A stretch of 64,000 bases of DNA, from the NCBI RefSeq assembly GCF_900177795.1, contig NZ_FXWJ01000005.1, positions 124,001 through 188,000 on the forward strand. Reading direction: 5' to 3'. This DNA comes from Plantibacter elymi (nom. nud.). GTDB taxonomy: Bacteria; Actinomycetota; Actinomycetes; Actinomycetales; Microbacteriaceae. Numbering within the stretch: the first letter of the stretch is position 1; the number at the start of each line of letters is the position of its first letter. Shown here piece after piece: positions 58,055 through 64,000 of this stretch. The translations under genes were made by a program, and so were the position numbers. Below the pieces are notes generated by a model, which did no database searches, had not been told where the DNA came from, and saw only the letters and a program-made list of their open reading frames with translations.

Positions 58055-58735
58055 ATGACCACCACACTCATCACCGGGGCCAACAAGAGCCTCGGACTCG
58101 AAACCGCACGCCGACTGATCGACGCCGGCCACACCGTCTACGCCGGCATGCGCGACCTGGGCCGTGGCGATGCCGTCACCGCGCTCGGCGCCCACCCCGT
58201 CCAGCTCGACGTCACCGATCAGGCGAGCGTCGACGCGGCGCTCGCCGCGCTTCCGGAGCTCGACGTGCTCGTCAACAACGCCGGCGTGCTCGGTACCTCC
58301 TTCGGTGTGGACGACCTCACCCCGGAGACGATGCAGGACGTCCTCGACACGAACGTCGTCGGTCTCGTCCGCGTCACCCAGGCTGCGTTGCCCCTCCTGC
58401 GCCGTTCGTCCCGACCCGTCATCGTGAACGTCGCCTCGGGGGTGGGATGGCCGCGCTTCCTCACCTCCGAGGAGGCCGACGAGTTCGCGGTGCCGACGAT
58501 CCCGTACGCCGCGTCGAAGGCGGCCGTCATCACGCTCACCGTGCAGTACGCGAAGAACCTGCCCGGGTTCCGGGTGAACGTGAGCGACCCGGGCTACACC
58601 GCGACCGACTTCAACGGACACGGAGGCCACCAGACGGTGACCGAGGGGACGGATGCGACCGTCGCGCTCGCCCTGCTCGGTCCGGACGGTCCCACCGGCG
58701 AGTTCCACAACCGGCACGGACGCATCGACTACTGA
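58055..58735 (+). CDS. SDR-family oxidoreductase
   Basis: A 226-residue short-chain dehydrogenase. The cofactor motif TGANKSLG is at about 7-14, NNAG near 72, the catalytic Ser in VIVNVASGVG, and YAASKAA with catalytic Tyr and Lys near 149-153. The DPGYTATDFNGHGG segment after it is typical of the classical carbonyl-reductase-like SDRs paired with MmyB-type regulators. NADPH use is likely, but the substrate is unknown. The gene is divergent from its probable regulator. Confidence 0.92.
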   Translation: MTTTLITGANKSLGLETARRLIDAGHTVYAGMRDLGRGDAVTALGAHPVQLDVTDQASVDAALAALPELDVLVNNAGVLGTSFGVDDLTPETMQDVLDTNVVGLVRVTQAALPLLRRSSRPVIVNVASGVGWPRFLTSEEADEFAVPTIPYAASKAAVITLTVQYAKNLPGFRVNVSDPGYTATDFNGHGGHQTVTEGTDATVALALLGPDGPTGEFHNRHGRIDY

Positions 58736-58786
58736 GTGCGAGCCTGGGAGCCGTGCTCGGACGGCCGGCTCCCAGCGGCGCGGACG

Positions 58787-58792
58787 TAGGAT
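58787..58792 (+). promoter_or_regulatory. Leaderless -10 hexamer of menG
   Basis: TAGGAT lies 6 bases before the GTG at 58799. Confidence 0.6.
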
Positions 58793-58798
58793 GGACGG

Positions 58799-59503
58799 GT
58801 GAACCGCGCCGACCTCTCCAAGCAGCCCGAGCAGGTCTCGGCCATGTTCGACGACGTCTCGACGAAGTACGACCGCATGAACGCGGTCCTCTCCGTCGGG
58901 AACGACGCCCTGTGGCGCATCGCGACCACTCGTGCGGTCGGTCCGGCCGCCGGTGAGCGCATCCTCGACCTCGCAGCCGGCACGGGCACGTCCTCCGCGG
59001 CGCTGGCACGCAACGGTGCACAGGTCGTGGCCGCCGACTTCTCGCCCGGCATGATCGCCGTGGGCCGCGAGAAGTACGCCGACCGCTCCGACATCCAGTT
59101 CGTCGAGGCCGACGCGACCGCACTGCCCTTCGCCGACGAGGAGTTCGACGCCACGACGATCTCCTTCGGCCTCCGCAACGTCGTCCGCCCGAAGGACGCC
59201 CTCGCCGAGATGCTCCGGGTCACGAAGCCCGGCGGCCGGATCGTCATCTGCGAGTTCTCCACGCCGACGCTCGCCCCGATGCGCGCCGCCTACAACCTCT
59301 ATCTCGAGCGGGTCATGCCGCTCGTCGCCGGAGTGGCCTCCTCGAACGCCGAGGCGTACACCTACCTGAACGACTCGATCCGCGCCTGGCCGAGCCAGCC
59401 GGAGCTGGCCGCCTGGCTGCGCGAAGCGGGCTACGAGCACGTCGCCTACCGCAACCTCACCGGTGGGATCGTCGCCCTGCACCGCGGACTCAAGCCGGCC
59501 TGA
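58799..59503 (+). CDS. menG: Demethylmenaquinone methyltransferase
   Basis: A 234-residue SAM-dependent C-methyltransferase (MenG/UbiE). The N terminus has KQPEQVSAMFDDVSTKYDRM, followed by LSVGNDALWR. The SAM site is ILDLAAGTGTSSAALA. VEADATALPFADEEFDATTISFGLRNV, PGGRIVICEFSTP and the C-terminal YRNLTGGIVALHRGLKP are family-specific. It carries out the last step of menaquinone synthesis. The GTG start is fixed by the TAGGAT hexamer. Confidence 0.96.
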   Translation: MNRADLSKQPEQVSAMFDDVSTKYDRMNAVLSVGNDALWRIATTRAVGPAAGERILDLAAGTGTSSAALARNGAQVVAADFSPGMIAVGREKYADRSDIQFVEADATALPFADEEFDATTISFGLRNVVRPKDALAEMLRVTKPGGRIVICEFSTPTLAPMRAAYNLYLERVMPLVAGVASSNAEAYTYLNDSIRAWPSQPELAAWLREAGYEHVAYRNLTGGIVALHRGLKPA

Positions 59504-59617
59504 GTCTCCTCACCATCGGGGTTCGTCTCGGCATTCTCGAGGGGTGGAACCTGTTGATCCCGTCACTTCCCGCGAGTCGGCGCGACTGATTCCGTAGCCC
59601 GGTCCCGAACGGGAGCA

Positions 59618-59647
59618 TTGACACACGGGTGCGCCCGGCCCTACCGT
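59618..59647 (+). promoter_or_regulatory. Promoter of the amino-acid permease gene (leaderless)
   Basis: A full -35 TTGACA (59618-59623) is followed after 18 bases by TACCGT (59642-59647), which lies 6 bases before the ATG at 59654. This is the best complete promoter in the window. Confidence 0.7.
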
Positions 59648-59653
59648 TCCGTC

Positions 59654-61213
59654 ATGACAGCACAGGACACGGCCCGCGGGTCGCAGCCGGCATCACCCAC
59701 CGGCGGCAAGGGTCTCGCCACCGGCACCCTCGGCCTCTTCGGCTCCGTGATCATCGGCCTGGCGTCGACCGCGCCGGTGTACTCGCTCGTCGCGACGCTC
59801 GGGTTCGTCGTGCTCGCCGTGGGTGCACAGGCGCCGATCGCCTTCATCGTCGCCTTCATCCCGATGCTGTTCATCGCGTTCGCCTACCGCGAGCTGAACC
59901 GCGACGTGCCGGACTGCGGCACCACCTTCACCTGGGCGACGAAGGCCTTCGGCCCGGTCACCGGCTGGATCGGCGGGTGGGGCGTCGCGCTCGCCGGCAT
60001 CGTGGTGCTCGCCAACCTCGCACAGATCGCGGGGCAGTACCTGTGGTTGCTCATCGGTGACGGTTCCCTCGCCTCGAACGTCCCGCTCGTCACCGCGACC
60101 GGTGTCGTGTTCATCGCCCTGATGACGTGGGTGTCGTACCGCGGCATCGAACTGGGGGAGCGGATCCAGAACATCCTCCTGGCGGTCCAGTACCTCGCAC
60201 TCGTGCTCTTCGCCGTGTTCGCCTTCATCGGAGCGTCGAACGGCACCGCGCCCGACGCGACGCCGATCTCGCTCGACTGGTTCAACCCGTTCGCGTTCAC
60301 CGATTACCACGGCTTCATCGAGGCGGTGCTGCTCGCACTCTTCATCTACTGGGGTTGGGACACCTGCCTCGCCCTGAACGAGGAGACGAAGGACCCGCAG
60401 AAGATCCCGGGCCGCGCGGCGGTCATCTCCACGGTCATCCTGCTGGTCACCTACGTCACCGTCACGGTCGCCGCGATGGTCTACGCCGGACTCGGGACCA
60501 CAGGCACCGGCCTCGCCAACGAGGACAACGCGAACGACATCTTCCTGGCGCTGAAGGACCTCGTGCTCGGACCGTGGGCGTGGATCCTGGTCGTCGCCGT
60601 GCTCATCTCGGCGGTGTCGTCGACGCAGACGACGATCCTCCCGACAGCGCGCGGCACGCTCGCGATGGCGGCCTACAAGGCCCTGCCGAAACGGTTCGCG
60701 ACCGTGCACCCGACGTTCAAGACGCCGTCCTTCTCGACGCTCGTCATGGGCATCGTCGCCATCGTCTACTACGTCGGCATGACGCTCGTGAGCGAGAACA
60801 TCCTGGCGGACTCGATCCTCTCCCTCGGACTCGCGATCGCCTTCTACTACGGCATCACCGGGTATGCGTGCGTCTGGTACTTCCGGAAGGTGCTCTTCCG
60901 CTCCGCGCAGGACTTCTTCTTCAAGGGTCTCTTCCCGCTCCTCGGGGCGCTCATGCTCACCTTCGCCTTCGTGCAGAGCTGCATCGACATGTTCGACGTC
61001 GACTACGGCTACACCGTCCTGTTCGGCGTCGGCGGCACGTTCGTCATCGGCGTCGGTTCGTTGGCCTTCGGTTTCGTGCTCATGCTGCTCTGGTACAGCC
61101 GGAAGTCCTCGCGGCCCTTCTTCCGCGGGGAGAGCCTCAACCGCGACACCGAGGTCCTCGTGCCCGACGAGCCGATCGAGTACGGCCGCTCCGTCGACGG
61201 AGGCCTCACCTGA
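59654..61213 (+). CDS. APC-family amino-acid permease
   Basis: A 519-residue transporter with about twelve membrane helices. The APC fold begins GLFGSVIIGLASTAPVYSLV, a variant of the unwound substrate-binding helix 1. FAYRELNRDVPDCGTTFTWATKAFGP is the conserved helix 2-3 region, and helix 6 contains YWGWDTCLALNEETKDP. TQTTILPTARGTLAMA lies in helix 8. Amino acids or amines are likely substrates. No metabolic partner is adjacent. It is immediately followed by a degenerate repeat array. Confidence 0.9.
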   Translation: MTAQDTARGSQPASPTGGKGLATGTLGLFGSVIIGLASTAPVYSLVATLGFVVLAVGAQAPIAFIVAFIPMLFIAFAYRELNRDVPDCGTTFTWATKAFGPVTGWIGGWGVALAGIVVLANLAQIAGQYLWLLIGDGSLASNVPLVTATGVVFIALMTWVSYRGIELGERIQNILLAVQYLALVLFAVFAFIGASNGTAPDATPISLDWFNPFAFTDYHGFIEAVLLALFIYWGWDTCLALNEETKDPQKIPGRAAVISTVILLVTYVTVTVAAMVYAGLGTTGTGLANEDNANDIFLALKDLVLGPWAWILVVAVLISAVSSTQTTILPTARGTLAMAAYKALPKRFATVHPTFKTPSFSTLVMGIVAIVYYVGMTLVSENILADSILSLGLAIAFYYGITGYACVWYFRKVLFRSAQDFFFKGLFPLLGALMLTFAFVQSCIDMFDVDYGYTVLFGVGGTFVIGVGSLAFGFVLMLLWYSRKSSRPFFRGESLNRDTEVLVPDEPIEYGRSVDGGLT

Positions 61214-61215
61214 CC

Positions 61216-61345
61216 TCCGGTCCCTGAGCCTCCGTCCGGTCCCTGAGCTCCCCTCCGCTCCCTGAGCTCCCCTCCGCTCCCTGAACTCCCTCCGCTCCCT
61301 GAGCTCCCTCCGGTCCCTGAGTCTGTCGAGGGGCGCATCTCCCGG
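61216..61345. repeat. Degenerate 18-19 bp tandem array derived from the REP-like repeat
   Basis: CCCTGA cores lie at 61222, 61241, 61260, 61279, 61297 and 61315 (spacings 19, 19, 19, 18 and 18) in units such as TCCGCTCCCTGAGCTCCCC. The last unit runs into GGTCCCTGAGTCTGTCGAGG, a mutated full repeat. It starts 3-10 bases after the permease stop codon. Confidence 0.85.
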
Positions 61346-61377
61346 TGTCGTCCAGGCGGGCCGGGCATACTGGTGGG

Positions 61378-61815
61378 ATGTTGGACACCCTGCCAGGCGG
61401 CCCGTGGATCTGGGGCGTCGCGATCGTCGGTCTCGTGCTCGTCGTCATCCTCCTGAACGCCAGGCGGGCGAAGTCCGCGTTCGCGAAGCCCTACGAGCGC
61501 TACGACACCACCGAGATCCCGCCGGACACCCCGGGTACCCGCGAGTTCATCGTGCGAGACGACGCGACCGGTGCGCGGCTCCAGTTCGTGGCGTCCGGGC
61601 CGTCGGCCAGGATCGCCCTCGTCGTCGTGCCGCCGAAACACCTCGGGACCGGCGTCGAAGCCGGCCTCTTCCGCGCCGCGTTGCCGACTGCCCAGGGCGT
61701 CGACGCCTGGACGTGGCCGCCGCTCAACACCGACGGATACTCGATGCTGCTCGACCTCGCGCACGAGTTCCCGCATCTGGCGTTCTACGACGCCGAGGGC
61801 GTGCGACTCCGCTGA
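61378..61815 (+). CDS. Hypothetical single-pass membrane protein
   Basis: Not recognised. The 145-residue product has one N-terminal helix (about 8-28: IWGVAIVGLVLVVILLN) and then a soluble domain of about 110 residues with alternating strands (TREFIVRDDATGARLQFVASG, RIALVVVPPKHLG) and Trp/Pro-rich AWTWPPLNTDGYSML. It ends in an Arg. The chosen ATG follows GGTGGG and has CATACT 6 bases upstream. It lies upstream of the polyprenyl synthase gene by 102 bases, with no clear functional link. Confidence 0.65.
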   Translation: MLDTLPGGPWIWGVAIVGLVLVVILLNARRAKSAFAKPYERYDTTEIPPDTPGTREFIVRDDATGARLQFVASGPSARIALVVVPPKHLGTGVEAGLFRAALPTAQGVDAWTWPPLNTDGYSMLLDLAHEFPHLAFYDAEGVRLR

Positions 61816-61905
61816 ATCGAGTCGTGTGGTCCGACCACAGCTGCCAATCGCCTGATCGCGCCCGTGGATTCCGGTCCTCCGGCACAGGTGACGGGCTGCC
61901 CCGGC

Positions 61906-61911
61906 TAGGCT
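61906..61911 (+). promoter_or_regulatory. Leaderless -10 hexamer of the polyprenyl synthase gene
   Basis: TAGGCT lies 6 bases before the GTG at 61918. Confidence 0.6.
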
Positions 61912-61917
61912 AGAGCT

Positions 61918-62979
61918 GTGAATCCCAGCGCGACCCGCCGTGTCAGCAACCTGGCCAGCCAGGCCGGGCTTGCCGAACGCATGTTCGCGACCGGTGCAGA
62001 CCGCAAGCTCGCCAAGACCATCGACGACGGCGTGGCCCGCCTCGAGATCGGTCTGGAGGAGCAGCTCGGGTTCACCGACGACCTCGTCGACGTCACCGCA
62101 CGCTACCTGCTCGAGGCCGGCGGCAAGCGGGTCCGCCCGCTGCTCACGATGCTCATCGCCCAGCTCGGCGACGGCATCACCGACAACGTCCTGCGGGCGG
62201 CCGAGGCGATCGAGATCACACACCTCGGCTCGCTGTACCACGACGACGTCATGGACGACGCCGACAAACGTCGAGGCGTGCCCAGCGCCCACCAGGTGTT
62301 CGGCAACAACACCGCCATCCTCACCGGCGACCTCCTGTTCGCGCGTGCCAGCCAGATCATGGCCGACCTCGGCGAGCGGGCGATCCGGATCCAGGCCGCC
62401 ACGTTCGAGCGCCTCGTGCTGGGGCAGCTGCACGAGACCACCGGTCCTCGCGAGGGTCAGGACGAGGTCGAGCACTACATCCAGGTCCTCGCCGACAAGA
62501 CCGGCTCGCTCATCGCCGCCGCGGCCCGGAGCGGCGTCATCTTCTCCAACGCCCCCGAGGTGTACGAGAGCGCGGTCGTCGAGTTCGGCGAGAAGGTCGG
62601 CATCGCCTTCCAGCTCATCGACGACGTCATCGACCTGTCGCCGCAACCCGAGGAGACCGGCAAGGTCCCCGGCACCGACCTGCGGGCCGGCGTCGTCACC
62701 CTCCCCATGCTCTACCTGCGCCGCGAGGCGGTCGCCGACCCCGAGGCCGCGGCCCTCGTCGCCCGTCTCGACGCCGAGGTCGCCGAGACGGACCACGATC
62801 CCGTCCGGTTCGCCGCGCTCGTCGCCACCCTGCGCGACCACGCCGTGACCGCACGGACCTTCGCCGAGGCCCGGCAGTGGGCCGACGAAGCGATCGCGGC
62901 ACTGGCACCGCTGCCCGACGGCTCGGTCAAGAAGGCGCTCGTGCACTTCGCGAAGGCGATCGTCGATCGAAGGAGTTGA
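61918..62979 (+). CDS. Polyprenyl diphosphate synthase (menaquinone side chain)
   Basis: A 353-residue trans-isoprenyl synthase. The first aspartate-rich motif is DDVMD at residues 109-113, followed by RRGVPSAHQVFGN. The second is DDVID at 235-239, within FQLIDDVIDLSPQPEETGK. GGKRVRPLLTML near 62-73 binds the allylic substrate. The length and motifs fit the medium-to-long chain (hepta- to nonaprenyl) class. As the men genes are adjacent it probably makes the menaquinone tail, although product length cannot be read with certainty. It is leaderless by TAGGCT. Confidence 0.92.
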   Translation: MNPSATRRVSNLASQAGLAERMFATGADRKLAKTIDDGVARLEIGLEEQLGFTDDLVDVTARYLLEAGGKRVRPLLTMLIAQLGDGITDNVLRAAEAIEITHLGSLYHDDVMDDADKRRGVPSAHQVFGNNTAILTGDLLFARASQIMADLGERAIRIQAATFERLVLGQLHETTGPREGQDEVEHYIQVLADKTGSLIAAAARSGVIFSNAPEVYESAVVEFGEKVGIAFQLIDDVIDLSPQPEETGKVPGTDLRAGVVTLPMLYLRREAVADPEAAALVARLDAEVAETDHDPVRFAALVATLRDHAVTARTFAEARQWADEAIAALAPLPDGSVKKALVHFAKAIVDRRS

Positions 62980-63031
62980 TGGCGGCGCCGCCCCACCGGA
63001 GCGGCACGGCATCCCAGACGCGCATGCATGA

Positions 63032-63054
63032 CGGCCGGAGCGCTCCGCCGGCCG
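63032..63054. terminator. Possible stem-loop between the polyprenyl synthase and reductase genes
   Basis: CGGCCGG (63032-63038) pairs with CCGGCCG (63048-63054), and the core CGGAGCGCTCCG is itself palindromic. No T run follows, so it may be a weak terminator or a processing site. Confidence 0.35.
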
Positions 63055-63092
63055 CACCCGGAACCCCGCATGGGGACACGAAAGGAACCACC

Positions 63093-64000
63093 GTGACCAA
63101 GCTCAGGCTGGCCATCGTCGGCGCAGGACCCGCAGGCATCTACGCGGCAGACATCCTCCTGAAGGCGGAACGGAAGTTCGACGTCTCCATCGACCTCTTC
63201 GAGCAGCTTCCGGCCCCGTACGGCCTGGTCCGCTACGGCGTCGCGCCCGACCACCCGCGTATCAAGGGGATCATCAACGCCCTCCGCGACGTCCTCGACC
63301 GAGGCGACATCCGGATCTTCGGCAACGTCCGCTTCGGTGTCGACATCACGCTCGACGACCTCAAGCACCACTACAACGCCGTGATCTTCTCCACGGGTGC
63401 CGTCGAGGACGCCCCGCTCGACATCCCGGGCATCGACCTCGACGGGTCGTACGGCGCCGCCGAGTTCGTGAGCTGGTTCGACGGACACCCCGACGTCCCC
63501 CGCACCTGGCCACTCGAAGCGGAGTCGATCGCCGTGATCGGCAACGGCAACGTCGCGCTCGACGTCGCACGCATGCTCGCGAAGCACCCGGAGGACCTGC
63601 TCCCGACCGAGATCCCGGCCAACGTCCACGAGGGGCTGCAGCAGTCGCCCGTGACCGACGTGCACGTCTTCGGGCGTCGTGGGCCCGCACAGGTGAAGTT
63701 CACGCCGCTGGAACTCCGCGAACTCGGGGAACTCAACGACGTCGACATGATCCTCGCCGATGAGGACTTCGACTACGACGAGGCGTCGAAGGCGGCGGTG
63801 GCGAGCAACAAGCAGGTCATGGTCATCGACCGCGTCCTGCAGCACTGGCGGAAGCGCGAGACCGGCCAGGCCTCGCGCCGACTGCACCTGCACTTCTACG
63901 CGAAGCCGCTCGAGGTCGTCGACGACGGTTCCGGCAAGGTCGCCGCTTTCCGGTACGAGCGGACGAGGCCCGACGGTCAGGGCGGGGTCGAGGGCACGGG
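63093..64000 (+). CDS. fprA: FAD-dependent ferredoxin/adrenodoxin-type NADP+ reductase (3' end outside window)
   Basis: About 302 residues are present and the frame is open to the right edge. The FAD-binding GxGxxG is GAGPAG at 10-15, followed by DLFEQLPAPYGLVRYGVAPDHP. NADP binding is in VIGNGNVALDVARML near 150, then VHVFGRRGPAQVKFT. These match the FprA/adrenodoxin reductase group (normally about 450 residues). It transfers electrons between NADPH and ferredoxins or flavodoxins. The GTG has AAAGGA 6 bases upstream. An in-frame ATG at 62979, overlapping the previous stop, would add 38 low-complexity residues and is less likely. Confidence 0.93.
   Translation, partial: MTKLRLAIVGAGPAGIYAADILLKAERKFDVSIDLFEQLPAPYGLVRYGVAPDHPRIKGIINALRDVLDRGDIRIFGNVRFGVDITLDDLKHHYNAVIFSTGAVEDAPLDIPGIDLDGSYGAAEFVSWFDGHPDVPRTWPLEAESIAVIGNGNVALDVARMLAKHPEDLLPTEIPANVHEGLQQSPVTDVHVFGRRGPAQVKFTPLELRELGELNDVDMILADEDFDYDEASKAAVASNKQVMVIDRVLQHWRKRETGQASRRLHLHFYAKPLEVVDDGSGKVAAFRYERTRPDGQGGVEGT

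Noticed and set aside
61009-63057. A 682-codon minus-strand frame opposite the permease and polyprenyl synthase genes.
   Set aside because: Shadow of well-supported plus-strand genes and of the repeat array; low-complexity composition.

Overview
The window is very G+C-rich, coding-dense DNA read as a chromosomal segment of a Gram-positive actinobacterium, most likely Microbacteriaceae (Plantibacter/Curtobacterium-like). This is inferred from gene content and style, not from a database match. The supporting points are the GTG/ATG start usage, pervasive leaderless promoters (a (T/C)ANNNT hexamer 6-7 bases before the start codon), an archaeal-length AspRS, menaquinone respiration, system II cytochrome c maturation, an LAxTG-anchored surface protein, and dispersed GGTCCCTGAGCCTGTCGAAGG-type repeats. 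No tRNA, rRNA, CRISPR array, integrase or transposase was seen.

Layout. 1-1709: end of a CDP-alcohol phosphatidyltransferase, a HAD phosphatase and a DUF1622 membrane protein. 1760-5329: a TPP-riboswitch thiamine salvage operon (thiM, thiE, a thiD-tenA fusion) ending in ppnP. 5408-6765: a terminator and a less G+C-rich patch with two unrecognised small genes. 6766-11161: an ABC exporter with a lipoprotein, divergent from a NarL-type two-component system. 11165-16160: DNA repair (photolyase, ogt, ada-alkA) and a MarR regulator, split by a nested tandem repeat array. 16241-20239: a large sortase-type surface protein with an AT-rich promoter region behind an orphan terminator. 20242-21792: ECF sigma factor with two Asp23/Gls24-like proteins. 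21972-24253: two transporters. 24372-25746: a small HTH + nucleotidyltransferase module resembling AbiE-type toxin-antitoxin systems.

25749-39490: a winged-helix regulator preceded by a tiny cysteine-rich ORF, then housekeeping genes (upp, tadA, marP-like protease, proC, TetR and GNAT genes, Ktr/Trk potassium uptake, small regulators, a 32-residue basic ribosomal-type protein, glutaredoxin, a PrmC-related methyltransferase, flavodoxin, aspS). 39576-44262: one operon for cytochrome c maturation (phosphatase, TlpA-like, ccdA, resB, ccsB). 44279-64000: the menaquinone pathway (menC, menB, menE, menA, menD, menF, menG) and a polyprenyl diphosphate synthase, interleaved with an acyltransferase, PPK2, an XRE/SDR pair, an amino-acid permease and a ferredoxin-NADP reductase cut by the right edge.

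Together the right half builds a menaquinone/cytochrome c electron transport chain: chorismate goes to isochorismate (MenF), then through MenD, MenC, MenE and MenB to the naphthoate, which is prenylated (MenA, with a chain from the polyprenyl synthase) and methylated (MenG). Ccd/Res/Ccs proteins mature the c-type cytochromes that accept the electrons. The most notable features are the uniform leaderless architecture, the cysteine-rich upstream ORF, the HTH-nucleotidyltransferase pair, and repeats amplified at 20-bp and 138-bp scales.
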